A DNA stretch of 64,000 bases, taken from UBA6165 sp044233745. GTDB taxonomy: Bacteria; Bacteroidota; Bacteroidia; Flavobacteriales_D; Crocinitomicaceae. Both the position numbers and the translations under genes were made by a program. The DNA is taken from positions 1 to 64,000 of the forward strand of contig JBIIJN010000001.1 of assembly GCA_044233745.1 (NCBI GenBank). Reading direction: 5' to 3'. The notes beneath the pieces are model-generated. The model saw only the letters and a program-made list of their open reading frames with translations, was not told where the DNA came from and searched no databases. Shown here piece by piece: positions 33,885 through 42,269 of this stretch. How positions within the stretch are numbered: the stretch's first letter is position 1; every line of letters begins with the position of its first letter.

Positions 33885-35216
33885 ATGAACAAACCTGTTG
33901 AACGTGTCGAAGGCTTTTCGAAACTCGACCAAATTGAAAAACGCGAACTTGTTGCTTCCGTATTAGAGAATCCCAATGATGTGATGGACTTGCTCCAAAG
34001 TTTTGCGCACCCAGATGCAGAAATTCAAGAGCTTTTGAATGAATTTAGTGAAAATACGCTGACCAATTTCCCGCTCCCGTATTGCATTGCCCCAAATTTC
34101 AAAATCGACGGAAAAAATTACCTCGTACCCATGGTTATCGAGGAAAGCTCCGTGGTTGCTGCGGCTTCCAACGCTGCTAAATTTTGGTTCGATAAAGGCG
34201 GATTCAGAACTGAAATTGTGAACACCGAAAAAGTGGGTCAGGTGCATTTTATTTGGAATGACGATGTGCAAAAATTGACCGATAATTTTGCTTCTTTGAA
34301 ACAAGAATTGATCAATGGCACAATGGACATCACTGAAAACATGCGCAACCGGGGCGGTGGTATTTTAGACATTGTATTGAAAGATTTCTCGCACGAAGAA
34401 CCGGGTTTGATGCAACTCTTCGCCACTTTTGAAACGGTCGATTCAATGGGCGCTAATTTCATCAATTCTTGCCTCGAGCGTTTTGCTATGTTGTTCAAAG
34501 ATTGGTACAACAGTTTAGATGGCGCCAAGGAAAATGGTCTAGAAATCGTGATGTGTATTTTATCCAATCTGACACCAAATTGTATGGTGAAATGTTGGGT
34601 AGAATGTGATATTTCGGACCTTGATAATTATGTCCCAGGCACATCGGGTGAAGATTTTGCTCGACGTTTCAGAACCGCTATTCGCATTGCTCAAGTGGAT
34701 TCTTTCCGTGCCACGACACACAACAAAGGTATTTACAATGGTGTGGATGCCGTTGTTTTGGCCTCTGGAAATGACTTCCGTGCGGTAGAAGCTTGCGGTC
34801 ATGCTTTTGCCTCGATGAGCGGAAAATATACTTCACTTACCGACGTAAAAATTGATGGTTCACGATTCGTATTTACATTACGTCTGCCTCTTGCTTTGGG
34901 TGTTGTTGGCGGACTGACCAATTTGCATCCTTTGGTGAAATTGACCAACAAACTTTTAGGAAACCCGAGTGCTAAAACCTTGATGGGAATTGCAGCTGCT
35001 GCTGGTTTGGCGAATAATTTTGGTGCGGTTAAATCCTTGGTGACAACTGGTATTCAGCGCGGACACATGAAAATGCACTTGTTCAATATCATGAAACAAT
35101 TGGGTGTAGAAAAACACGAACAAGCGCAAATCATTGAGTACTTTAAAGAAAATGTGGTTTCCGTTTCCGAAGTACGTAAGTGCATGGAAATGATTCGTGA
35201 AAACGCAAAAGTGTAA
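33885..35216 (+). CDS. hydroxymethylglutaryl-CoA reductase (class II type)
   Basis: A 443-residue soluble reductase with no membrane anchor, as expected of bacterial class II enzymes. It interconverts HMG-CoA and mevalonate. Recognisable parts are the N-terminal GFSKLDQIEKRELV helix, PIxx-type core PLPYCIAPNFKIDGK followed by VPMVIEESSVVAAASNAAKFW (near 80-106), the substrate motif DSMGANFINSCLE near 185, GLTNLHPLVK near 345, and a C-terminal helical domain. First gene of the mevalonate cluster, 8 nt before the GYDIA kinase. In this context it should run in the synthetic direction. Confidence 0.93.
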   Translation: MNKPVERVEGFSKLDQIEKRELVASVLENPNDVMDLLQSFAHPDAEIQELLNEFSENTLTNFPLPYCIAPNFKIDGKNYLVPMVIEESSVVAAASNAAKFWFDKGGFRTEIVNTEKVGQVHFIWNDDVQKLTDNFASLKQELINGTMDITENMRNRGGGILDIVLKDFSHEEPGLMQLFATFETVDSMGANFINSCLERFAMLFKDWYNSLDGAKENGLEIVMCILSNLTPNCMVKCWVECDISDLDNYVPGTSGEDFARRFRTAIRIAQVDSFRATTHNKGIYNGVDAVVLASGNDFRAVEACGHAFASMSGKYTSLTDVKIDGSRFVFTLRLPLALGVVGGLTNLHPLVKLTNKLLGNPSAKTLMGIAAAAGLANNFGAVKSLVTTGIQRGHMKMHLFNIMKQLGVEKHEQAQIIEYFKENVVSVSEVRKCMEMIRENAKV

Positions 35217-35224
35217 GTTTCTAC

Positions 35225-36130
35225 ATGGCATTTGAATCACAACATTTTTCTGCTCATGGCAAATTGATGCTCTTCGGAGAGTATGTGGTGATGCGTGGTG
35301 TTCCGGCTTTGGCTTTTCCCACAACTTTGGGTCAAACGCTTGACGTTGAGCCTGCTGAATCTTTTTCTTGGACAAGTTATGAAACAGGCCAGCTTTGGTT
35401 TTCAATGCGTTTCGATGTCAATCTGAACATTTTAGAAACGAACAACGATAGCGTTGCGCAGAAATTGATGCAGATTTTGGCTGATGTGAAAGCACAAAAA
35501 CCCGAGTTGTTTGAGAATCCATTGTCATTTGAAACACAAGCCAATTTCAACAGGGCATGGGGTTTTGGAAGTAGCGCGACTTTAATTTCACTCATTGCGC
35601 AATGGTCTGGCACGGATGCTTATACGTTAAATGATGTCCATTTTGGCGGCTCGGGATATGATATTGCATGTGCAACCGCTTCATCTCCCATTTCGTATAA
35701 TCGCGAAACGAAAGAAGTGCGAAATTTCAAACTGTCCAAAGCCATTACGGATAAGTTGCTCTTTGTGTATTCTGGAAAAAAACAAAATTCACAGCAAGAA
35801 GTGACACGCTTTGGTGAAACTGAAATACGAGAAGAAATTCTTTTGAAGTTGAACAATATCATCGAACAAATTACAGAAACAGATAATATCGAGCAGTTTG
35901 AAACATATATCGAGCAACACGAAACTATCCTTTCTGAGATTTTAGAACGACCCACATTAAAATCAACTGACTTTCCAGATTATCCATTTTCTATCAAGTC
36001 CTTGGGTGCTTGGGGAGGCGATTTTTTTATGGCGACTTGTCGTAATCTTGATGATGCGAAAATATACTTTATCGATGCTGATCGCGACACAATATTTACT
36101 TTTAACGAATTAATTTATGAAACTTTATGA
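35225..36130 (+). CDS. GYDIA family GHMP kinase, candidate phosphomevalonate kinase
   Basis: 301 residues of the GHMP kinase superfamily. Motif 1 is AHGKLMLFGEYVVMRG (residues 9-24), the ATP loop is WGFGSSATLISL (near 112), the eponymous GSGYDIAC sits near 141 where the catalytic Asp is expected, and the C-terminal motif 3 is degenerate (SLGAWGGDFFMA). In Bacteroidota this family sits with mevalonate genes. Here it lies 8 nt after HMG-CoA reductase, while mevalonate kinase is encoded separately at 37405 and no classical phosphomevalonate kinase is present. A phosphomevalonate kinase role is the natural inference but is not shown by sequence alone. Confidence 0.85.
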   Translation: MAFESQHFSAHGKLMLFGEYVVMRGVPALAFPTTLGQTLDVEPAESFSWTSYETGQLWFSMRFDVNLNILETNNDSVAQKLMQILADVKAQKPELFENPLSFETQANFNRAWGFGSSATLISLIAQWSGTDAYTLNDVHFGGSGYDIACATASSPISYNRETKEVRNFKLSKAITDKLLFVYSGKKQNSQQEVTRFGETEIREEILLKLNNIIEQITETDNIEQFETYIEQHETILSEILERPTLKSTDFPDYPFSIKSLGAWGGDFFMATCRNLDDAKIYFIDADRDTIFTFNELIYETL

Positions 36131-36364
36131 TTTTGAGATTTCAGATTTCGGGATTGGAGATTTCAGATTTCGGGATTGGAGATTGGAGATTGCAGATTTT
36201 TTGATTGTAGATTTATAAATCAAAAATCTGAAATCGACAAATCAAAAATCCCTCAATCAAAAATCAAAAATTCCTCAATCAAAAATTCCTCAATCAAAAA
36301 TCAAAAATCCCTCAATCAAAAATCCTTCAATCAAAAATCTGAAAATCGACAAATCATCAATTCA
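36131..36364. repeat. palindromic AATCAAAAAT/GGAGATT-rich intergenic element inside the mevalonate cluster
   Basis: The left part repeats TTCAGATTTCGGGATTGGAG; the right part repeats AATCAAAAATCCCTC and near variants. The halves are largely reverse complements (for example AGATTTTTTGATTGTAGATT against AAATCAAAAATCTG), so the transcript could form an extended imperfect hairpin. It is the only long gap in the cluster (other gaps are 8 and 5 nt). One frame stays open through the element into the next gene. Related elements are at 46662-46760 and 49925-50047. Confidence 0.8.
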
Positions 36365-37399
36365 ATGACAAACAAATACATATCCCACTGGCGCTGCCCA
36401 TCCAACATAGCCATCGTAAAATATTGGGGGAAAAAGGAAAACCAAATTCCTTGCAATGCTTCGTTGAGCTTGACTTTGTCCGAGTCTTACACCGAACTTA
36501 AAGCGCGTTTGGAAGAAAAAACCAACGATGATGAAATCTCACTGACTTATTTTTTTGAAGGTGAAAGAAATGCTGCGTTTGAAGCAAAATTTTTAAAGTT
36601 TTTGAGCAAACACCAAGTGAATTTTCCTTTTTTGAAAACGCATCATTTGGTTTTGGAATCGAGCAACAGTTTCCCGCACTCAACGGGAATTGCTTCTTCG
36701 GCTTCGGCATTTGGAGCATTGGCTTTGGTTTTGTGCGATTTTTACGAACAAACACAGGGCAAACCCATTAGTGAAAACTGGCAACAAACGGCTTCTCATT
36801 TTGCGCGCTTGGGTAGTGGAAGTGCCTGTCGTTCTATTTTTCCTTCTTGGGCGCAGTGGGGACAAATTGACGCAGACAACGCAAGTTCCAATGAATATGC
36901 AATTCCAATAACAGAAGTGCACGACAATTTTAAAATCATGCATGATGCTGTTTTGATAGTGGATGATGAACCTAAAAAAGTATCGAGCACAGCCGGTCAC
37001 GCATTGATGAACAAACATGCTTATGCTGAAGCGCGATTTGTGCAGGCCAACCAAAGAGTTACTGAACTCCGAGAAATTTTGAAGTCGGGCGATTTAGATG
37101 CTTTTGTTTCACTCACAGAATCTGAAGCTTTGACCTTGCATGCCATGATGATGACTTCTGCGGATTATTACCTTTTGATGCGACCAAACACTATCGCCGT
37201 TATCGAAAAAATATTTGCTTTCCGCGAACAAAGTAAGGTGCCGATATGTTTCACTTTGGATGCTGGACCTAACATTCATTTGTTGTATCCGGAGGTTTAT
37301 AAAACAGAGGTAGAAAACTTTATTAGGCACGAACTCAGCGATTTGGTTAAAAGTATTATCTTTGACCGCGTCGGACAAGGGCCGAAAAAACTAACATAG
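36365..37399 (+). CDS. diphosphomevalonate decarboxylase family protein
   Basis: 344 residues from the ATG at 36365 (MTNKYISHWRCPSNIAIVKY). It is a GHMP-fold ATP-dependent decarboxylase: CPSNIAIVKYWGKK at the N-terminus, the Ser-rich loop HSTGIASSASAFGALAL near 100-116, GSGSACRSIFPSW near 150 and the catalytic Asp in FTLDAGPNIH near 298. It forms isopentenyl diphosphate from mevalonate diphosphate; members in Bacteroidota are sometimes grouped with mevalonate 3,5-bisphosphate decarboxylases, so the exact substrate depends on the kinases nearby. An in-frame extension to 36176 exists but codes only for the repeat element. Confidence 0.92.
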   Translation: MTNKYISHWRCPSNIAIVKYWGKKENQIPCNASLSLTLSESYTELKARLEEKTNDDEISLTYFFEGERNAAFEAKFLKFLSKHQVNFPFLKTHHLVLESSNSFPHSTGIASSASAFGALALVLCDFYEQTQGKPISENWQQTASHFARLGSGSACRSIFPSWAQWGQIDADNASSNEYAIPITEVHDNFKIMHDAVLIVDDEPKKVSSTAGHALMNKHAYAEARFVQANQRVTELREILKSGDLDAFVSLTESEALTLHAMMMTSADYYLLMRPNTIAVIEKIFAFREQSKVPICFTLDAGPNIHLLYPEVYKTEVENFIRHELSDLVKSIIFDRVGQGPKKLT

Positions 37400-37404
37400 C
37401 ACTA

Positions 37405-38346
37405 ATGGATACATTTCATTCCAAGGTACTTATATTCGGTGAATACAGTTTGTTATACAACAGCAAAGCACTAACCATGCCTTTGCACCAATTCAAGGGC
37501 AAACTCAATTTTAGCAAATCTGGTCAGGCTTCTAAGTCTTCCAATGCAAGTCTCAGAGCGTTTTGCCGTCACATCATCAAGAATCATTTTCCTATCGACG
37601 ATCAAGGCAACGTTATCAATGTGCAACGTTTTCAATTGGAATTGGACAAAGGATTGTATTTCGAAAGCAATATCCCACAAGGATTTGGCTTGGGTAGCTC
37701 AGGTGCTATTGTTGCAGCCATTTTTATGCGCTATATCGATAGAGCAGGTGAAATGAAAGATTTGGTGAAAGCTGAAACCAAAGAGAACATCAATAAACTG
37801 AAAGGTATTTTGAGTTCTATGGAGGCCTATTTTCATGGCACCAGTTCGGGTATTGACCCATTGAGTATTTTGTTGAACAAACCTTTGTTGTATAACAATG
37901 CCAAAGATGTTGTTCCTGTGGATTTGCCAGCGGAGAAAGCTGAAAGCGAACATGTACTATTTTTGTTGAATACAGAAATTGCCAGAAATACGGGTGCTTT
38001 GGTGAAGCGTTTCAAAGATTCATGCGAAAACCCAACCTTTAAGCAGGTAATGGAAGAAAATCTTGTGGCAGGAAATAATGCTTGTATCGAATCTTTCTTG
38101 AATGCCGATTACGACAATTTATACCGAAACTTACAACTTGTGTGTAATTTCCAGTTTGAGCACATGAATTATTTGATTCCAGAGAATTTGCAAGGCATCA
38201 TGAAGAACGGGCTGGATTCTGGGGATTATTTCATGAAAATCTGTGGCTCAGGGGGCGGAGGTTTTATGCTCGGCTTTACTGCAGATTGGGAAAAAACCAA
38301 AGCGCAATTGTCCGATTACCCTGTTGAGGTAATCTATCGCTACTAA
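37405..38346 (+). CDS. mevalonate kinase (GHMP family)
   Basis: 313 residues with all three GHMP motifs: KVLIFGEYSLLYNSKAL at the N-terminus, PQGFGLGSSGAIVAAIF (near 90-106) as the ATP loop, GTSSGIDPLSI with the catalytic Asp near 150, and CGSGGGGFMLGF near 281. This is the archetype of mevalonate kinase, phosphorylating mevalonate at O5. It lies 5 nt after the decarboxylase and closes the cluster. No terminator is evident after it. Confidence 0.87.
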   Translation: MDTFHSKVLIFGEYSLLYNSKALTMPLHQFKGKLNFSKSGQASKSSNASLRAFCRHIIKNHFPIDDQGNVINVQRFQLELDKGLYFESNIPQGFGLGSSGAIVAAIFMRYIDRAGEMKDLVKAETKENINKLKGILSSMEAYFHGTSSGIDPLSILLNKPLLYNNAKDVVPVDLPAEKAESEHVLFLLNTEIARNTGALVKRFKDSCENPTFKQVMEENLVAGNNACIESFLNADYDNLYRNLQLVCNFQFEHMNYLIPENLQGIMKNGLDSGDYFMKICGSGGGGFMLGFTADWEKTKAQLSDYPVEVIYRY

Positions 38347-38415
38347 AATTTCATTTTCTTTTGTAACATTTTTATAATCGAGTGCGTCCTACGTACAAAT
38401 TTAAAACATTCGATT

Positions 38416-38733
38416 ATGAAAACTTTTGTTGCGGCTTTTTTAATTGCTTTATCGTTTAGCTCTTTTGCTTCAAACGATTCAAAACCACCCATTTCTGATT
38501 TAGTTAAAGAAGAAGTGATGCTTGCTGATATCCAGGTTTCCGCCCATGAAAATGCTGTGGTATTGGTTAGTTTCAAGGTTGATGAAAATGGTCAAGTTCT
38601 AATTCAAGAATCCAACACAAACAACGAGGTGCTATGCGCTCAAGTGATGCAAATTCTGAATAAAATGGTTTTGCCAATCGCCAATGCTTTAGACGATGTA
38701 TATCAGATGAAATTTGTGTTTCGTTGGATCTAA
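38416..38733 (+). CDS. small exported protein with TonB C-terminal-like domain
   Basis: 105 residues: signal peptide MKTFVAAFLIALSFSSFAS, then a short domain with ISVxVDENGQV-like strand VSFKVDENGQVLIQESNTNN, helix CAQVMQILNKM and final strand MKFVFRWI. This order resembles the TonB C-terminal fold seen in many short Bacteroidota periplasmic proteins. There is no TonB membrane anchor or proline-rich linker, so it is not an energy transducer on its own. Function unknown. Confidence 0.65.
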   Translation: MKTFVAAFLIALSFSSFASNDSKPPISDLVKEEVMLADIQVSAHENAVVLVSFKVDENGQVLIQESNTNNEVLCAQVMQILNKMVLPIANALDDVYQMKFVFRWI

Positions 38734-38782
38734 ACCGAACTTTTCATTGGATTATTTGTCCTATATGTTTGTAATCATTGCT

Positions 38783-38790
38783 TACATTTG
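38783..38790 (+). promoter_or_regulatory. -7 box of the queuosine precursor transporter gene
   Basis: TACATTTG ends 5 nt before the ATG at 38796; the mRNA would be nearly or fully leaderless. TTG at 38756-38758 is 24 nt away, just outside the usual spacing. Confidence 0.5.
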
Positions 38791-38795
38791 TCGGG

Positions 38796-39581
38796 ATGTT
38801 TACTACCCTTGATCATAAATCTGACTCAAACCCTTTGTTTGCCCAACGGCGAGAAAGGGTTTTTCTTTTGCTCGCCGGTCTTTTCTGGGGCTCCTTGGTA
38901 ATGCTCAATATTTTGGGCACATCGCGCTTCATCAATTTGTCGGAATACCTTGGTTTGTCGCCAGATTCGAGTATTCAATTTGTTTTAGCGGTTGGCGTAT
39001 TGCCTTATCCAATTACATTTCTTTGCACCGATTTTATCTCTGAATTGTATGGTAGAAAGCGTGCTAATTTTGTCGTTTGGATTGGCTTGTTCCTCAATAT
39101 TTGGGTGCTCTTTATTTTGTGGTTGGGCGGTGCTTTAAATCCCCCTGAATTTGTTGATGAAGGCTTGCTGAATGTAGTGCAGAATAGTACTTCAATTCCA
39201 CGCGAATATGCCTTTTATTACATCCGAAATTTAACATTTGGAGCAACTATTGCTTCGATGATTGCTTATTTGTGTGCGCAGTTTGTAGACGTTTACATCT
39301 TCCATTATTTGAAGGAGTTGACCAAGGGTAAGAAGTTGTGGCTGCGCAACAATGTGTCTACGCTCACCAGCCAATTGGTGGATACCACTGCGGTAATTTT
39401 GATTACTTATTTGTACACAGATGCTCTGCCCATTAATGAACGGGCGGCAATTTTTCCACAATTGATGATGCTGATTGCGAGTGGTTATGTATTCAAGTTC
39501 GTGGTTGCTTTGTTAGACACGATTCCCTTTGTGTATGGTACTCGATTTCTGAGAAAATATTTGGGTTTAGAGGAACACTAA
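38796..39581 (+). CDS. queuosine precursor transporter (YhhQ/VUT family)
   Basis: 261 residues from the ATG at 38796 (MFTTLDHKSDSNPL), an integral membrane protein with about six helices. Family hallmarks are GVLPYPITFLCTDFISELYGRKRANFVVWIG (near 68-98, acidic and basic residues within a helix hairpin), LTFGATIASMIAYLCAQFVDVYIFHYLK and RNNVSTLTSQLVDTTAVI. The family imports preQ0/preQ1 for queuosine synthesis. A TTG start at 38778 would read through the promoter and is unlikely. The stop overlaps the convergent antiporter gene by 4 nt. Confidence 0.88.
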   Translation: MFTTLDHKSDSNPLFAQRRERVFLLLAGLFWGSLVMLNILGTSRFINLSEYLGLSPDSSIQFVLAVGVLPYPITFLCTDFISELYGRKRANFVVWIGLFLNIWVLFILWLGGALNPPEFVDEGLLNVVQNSTSIPREYAFYYIRNLTFGATIASMIAYLCAQFVDVYIFHYLKELTKGKKLWLRNNVSTLTSQLVDTTAVILITYLYTDALPINERAAIFPQLMMLIASGYVFKFVVALLDTIPFVYGTRFLRKYLGLEEH

Positions 39582-40516
39582 GCCTCCATACTCATCACTA
39601 GAATAGCGATATAAGCCATGTAGCTGGCCACTAAAGCAAAGCCATGCCAACGGTTGATCTTTTTCCAAAAGAAAAGGATAATGCCCAATCCAAAGGCAAT
39701 GCCCAACATCCAAAACATATCCGGATTGATGGATTTTTCACTTACAGGTATGGGTTTTATAAAAGCTGTAAGTCCTATTACACAAAGAATATTGAAGATA
39801 TTAGACCCTATGAGATTACCAATAGAAATATCAGTTTCTTTTTTAATCGCTGCAATAACAGAAGCTGCCAATTCGGGAACTGAAGTTCCAACTGCAATCA
39901 CGGTAACACCGATTATTCTTTCTTCAATACCGAAGTCTTTCGCAACATTTATAGAGCCATCAACGAGCCATTTGGAACCGAAATACAGCATCACCAAGCC
40001 TACTATATTTTTTCCAATAGAAAGATAAATATTCGGGACAATCTCGCTTTCGTCCTTTGGTTTTTTCTTGTTTTTTCGTCTACTATTTCTGATGATTAGC
40101 CAAGTGAAAATAATAATCATCAGAAACATCATAAGCCCCTCGATGCGCGATATCATGCCGTCAAATGCCCAAATGAAGAAAAGCATCGAAGCCCCAAACA
40201 TAACAGGCCAATCGATATTCTTGGAATTCACATCTATAGCCAAGGGAAGAATGAGTACAGTTATTCCAAGCACAAGCGAAATATTGGCAATGTTGGAGCC
40301 AATCACGTTACCCAACGCAATTTCTGGGGAATCCATAAGGGCGGCTTTTAAACTCACCATCAATTCTGGCGCCGACGTTCCAAAGGCAACTACAGTCATA
40401 CCAATAACCAGCGGTGAAAGAGAAAGTTTTTTTGCAATTCCAGATGCTCCTTGCACCAATATGTCGCCACCAAAAATAAGAATTGCTAGTCCAATAGCAA
40501 TTAAGAAATAGCTCAT
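39578..40516 (-). CDS. calcium/sodium antiporter (CaCA family, YrbG-like)
   Basis: 312 residues with two homologous halves of about five helices. Each half carries the ion-binding alpha-repeat: GTSAPELMVSLKAA near 47 and GTSVPELAASVIAAI near 210, followed by GNxxGSNIxN (GNVIGSNIANISLVLG; GNLIGSNIFNILCVIG). This is the K+-independent Ca2+/Na+ exchanger family. The loop between halves is basic (RNSRRKNKKKPKDE). It overlaps the upstream tatA by 4 nt (ATGA), suggesting coupled translation. Confidence 0.92.
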   Translation of the reverse strand: MSYFLIAIGLAILIFGGDILVQGASGIAKKLSLSPLVIGMTVVAFGTSAPELMVSLKAALMDSPEIALGNVIGSNIANISLVLGITVLILPLAIDVNSKNIDWPVMFGASMLFFIWAFDGMISRIEGLMMFLMIIIFTWLIIRNSRRKNKKKPKDESEIVPNIYLSIGKNIVGLVMLYFGSKWLVDGSINVAKDFGIEERIIGVTVIAVGTSVPELAASVIAAIKKETDISIGNLIGSNIFNILCVIGLTAFIKPIPVSEKSINPDMFWMLGIAFGLGIILFFWKKINRWHGFALVASYMAYIAILVMSMEA

Positions 40517-40896
40517 GACTCAGGTGGAGTTTGGGGTTTGTTGATTTCGAGAGGAGATTCTGATGGCAATTCTATTTTGGCATGTTCTTCCAGACTTCGC
40601 TTTGTTTGCTCCACTTCCATTTCAATTTGATCGAGCAGCTGTCTCGGCTTTGATTCAATATCTTGCACAATTTGATTGACCTGATCCCCCAATTGCAAAT
40701 CTTTTTTGATGTCGTTTCCTGTGCTCTGAATTTCACGCTTGATTTCGTCTGAGGCGTGCTGAATTTCGCGTATGCCTTTGCCCAAGGTTCGCGCCAATCC
40801 AGGAATGCTTTTTGAGCCAAAAAACATGAGAACGAAAAGTAATATAACAATTACTTCCATTCCACCAACATTACTGATAAATAGCACTTGATTCAT
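40513..40896 (-). CDS. twin-arginine translocase TatA/E family protein
   Basis: 127 residues. It has one N-terminal membrane helix (about 10-26, MEVIVILLFVLMFFGSKSIP), the Phe-Gly hinge and an amphipathic helix (IPGLARTLGKGIREIQHAS), then a charged tail longer than usual, rich in Glu/Gln and ending TPPES. It forms part of the pore for folded protein export. The length and acidic tail could also suit TatB, but the FGxKxxPxLxRxLG hinge favours TatA. tatC is not in the window. The gene partner is the antiporter (4-nt overlap). Confidence 0.85.
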   Translation of the reverse strand: MNQVLFISNVGGMEVIVILLFVLMFFGSKSIPGLARTLGKGIREIQHASDEIKREIQSTGNDIKKDLQLGDQVNQIVQDIESKPRQLLDQIEMEVEQTKRSLEEHAKIELPSESPLEINKPQTPPES

Positions 40897-40903
40897 GTGG
40901 CTG

Positions 40904-40911
40904 CAAAGTTA
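40904..40911 (-). promoter_or_regulatory. -7 box of the tatA-antiporter pair
   Basis: Minus strand TAACTTTG ending 7 nt before the ATG at 40896, implying a very short leader. Confidence 0.5.
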
Positions 40912-40994
40912 GTGAGTTTCTTGATAGTTGACGCTAGATTTCTCTTTTTTTAATAGCTGTGTTTATTGATTAAATGATTCAAGTATATTTTTAC

Positions 40995-41122
40995 TAATGG
41001 AAAAATTAATACTTATTTTTCGGTTGTAATGGAAAAAGTAATACTTTTGAGTTGTGTATAATGGAAAAATTATGCTTTATTTTTCTTATATATTAGAAAA
41101 ATTAATACTAATTTTGTCTTTT
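40995..41122. repeat. four 32-bp iterons upstream of the DUF4143 ATPase
   Basis: Copies begin at 40995, 41027, 41059 and 41091, an exact 32-bp spacing (about three helical turns). The conserved core is TAATGGAAAAATTAATACTT with T-rich sequence after it; copy 4 has TATTAGAAAAATTAATAC. The fourth copy contains the -7 box of the ATPase gene. The set looks like a series of binding sites for a regulator, possibly the ATPase itself or a host factor. Confidence 0.85.
41109..41116 (+). promoter_or_regulatory. -7 box of the DUF4143 ATPase, inside iteron 4
   Basis: TAATTTTG, 22 nt before the ATG at 41139. No TTG at -33; the position upstream is filled by iteron 3. Confidence 0.5.
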
Positions 41123-41138
41123 AGGAAAGCATATAAAA

Positions 41139-42269
41139 ATGGAAATTATACACAGAAATCTCGATGAGACACTCAAAAAGTGGGTAAACCGTAAAAAAGT
41201 ATTGGTTTTAATAGGTGCTCGCCAAGTTGGTAAAACAACACTTTTGAAACGACTATTTTCAGGTGCTGAGCAACAGGTTTGGTTCAATGCTGATGAAATC
41301 AATATCAAAGAGCGCTTGGAAATCTTAACATTAGAGAATATCCGGAGTCTGATTGGTGATAATAAGTTGGTCGTTATTGATGAAGTGCAACGCGTTTCAA
41401 ATTCTGGTCTACTCCTTAAATTGATGATTGATAATTTTCCTGATGTGCAGTGTATTGCTACAGGTTCATCAGCACTGGAAATATCCGACCGAGTTTTTGA
41501 ACCCTTGACAGGCAGACATTTGCTTTTTCATTTGCACCCGTTCACAATGTGTGAAATGTACCCGAAAGCAACATTGTTTCAACTGGAGCAAAAGTTGCCA
41601 TTTCATTTAATTTATGGCTCATATCCTGATATTTTTAACCATCCAAATGATGCTGAATTACTTCTCAAAAATCTAGCAGGTCAATATCTCTACAAGGATG
41701 TTTTGATTTGGAAAGACATTCGCAAGCCAGAACTTCTGGACAAATTGCTCAAACTACTCGCCTATCAAATGGGCGCTGAAGTTTCTCTGCATGAATTGGC
41801 TCAACAGCTGCGGGTGAAATCGGAAACTGTTGCTGATTACATTGATTTGTTGGAGAAGGCTTTTGTTGTATTTCGTTTGAAGGCATTTAGCAGCAATGAC
41901 CGCAAAGAAATCAGTAAGATGAGCAAGGTGTATTTCTGGGACAATGGTATTCGCAATGCGATTATCAATCAATTCAACGATATTAGCATAAGACCAGATG
42001 TGGGTGCTTTATGGGAAAATTTTGTTGTGAGCGAACGTATGAAAATGAATAAAGTTTTCCGTCCCGATATTCAATCCTATTTTTGGCGAAACTACAATGG
42101 AAGCGAAGTAGATTATATCGAAACCATCAATAACCACATTTTTGCTTATGAAATGAAGTGGAATACAAGAAAGAATCAAAAGGTGTCTAAGGCTTTCACA
42201 AATGCATATGAAAACGCGAATACGCAAGTCATTACACCATTAAATTTTGGTGATTTTATTGGCGTTTAA
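41139..42269 (+). CDS. AAA ATPase with DUF4143 domain
   Basis: 376 residues. The N-terminal AAA domain has Walker A GARQVGKTTLL (residues 25-35), Walker B LVVIDEVQR (near 77) and a sensor ATGSSALEIS (near 106). A winged-helix-like middle follows (QLRVKSETVADYIDLLEKAF near 227). The C-terminal DUF4143 segment resembles a restriction-endonuclease-like core (GALWENFVVSERMK, FWRNYNGSEVDYIE, FAYEMKWN). This is a widespread, horizontally mobile family of unknown role; the catalytic-looking E-V-D...E-x-K pattern is visible but nuclease activity is unproven. Iterons and an AT-rich promoter precede it, and it ends in a 4-nt overlap with the convergent hemF. Confidence 0.88.
   Translation: MEIIHRNLDETLKKWVNRKKVLVLIGARQVGKTTLLKRLFSGAEQQVWFNADEINIKERLEILTLENIRSLIGDNKLVVIDEVQRVSNSGLLLKLMIDNFPDVQCIATGSSALEISDRVFEPLTGRHLLFHLHPFTMCEMYPKATLFQLEQKLPFHLIYGSYPDIFNHPNDAELLLKNLAGQYLYKDVLIWKDIRKPELLDKLLKLLAYQMGAEVSLHELAQQLRVKSETVADYIDLLEKAFVVFRLKAFSSNDRKEISKMSKVYFWDNGIRNAIINQFNDISIRPDVGALWENFVVSERMKMNKVFRPDIQSYFWRNYNGSEVDYIETINNHIFAYEMKWNTRKNQKVSKAFTNAYENANTQVITPLNFGDFIGV

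Noticed and set aside
36176..36364. N-terminal extension of the diphosphomevalonate decarboxylase
   Set aside because: The extra 63 codons encode the low-complexity repeat element; the ATG at 36365 gives the family-typical N-terminus.
41139..42269. Toxin-antitoxin or defence function for the DUF4143 ATPase
   Set aside because: No antitoxin, nuclease partner or defence island genes surround it; the neighbours are tatA, antiporter and hemF.
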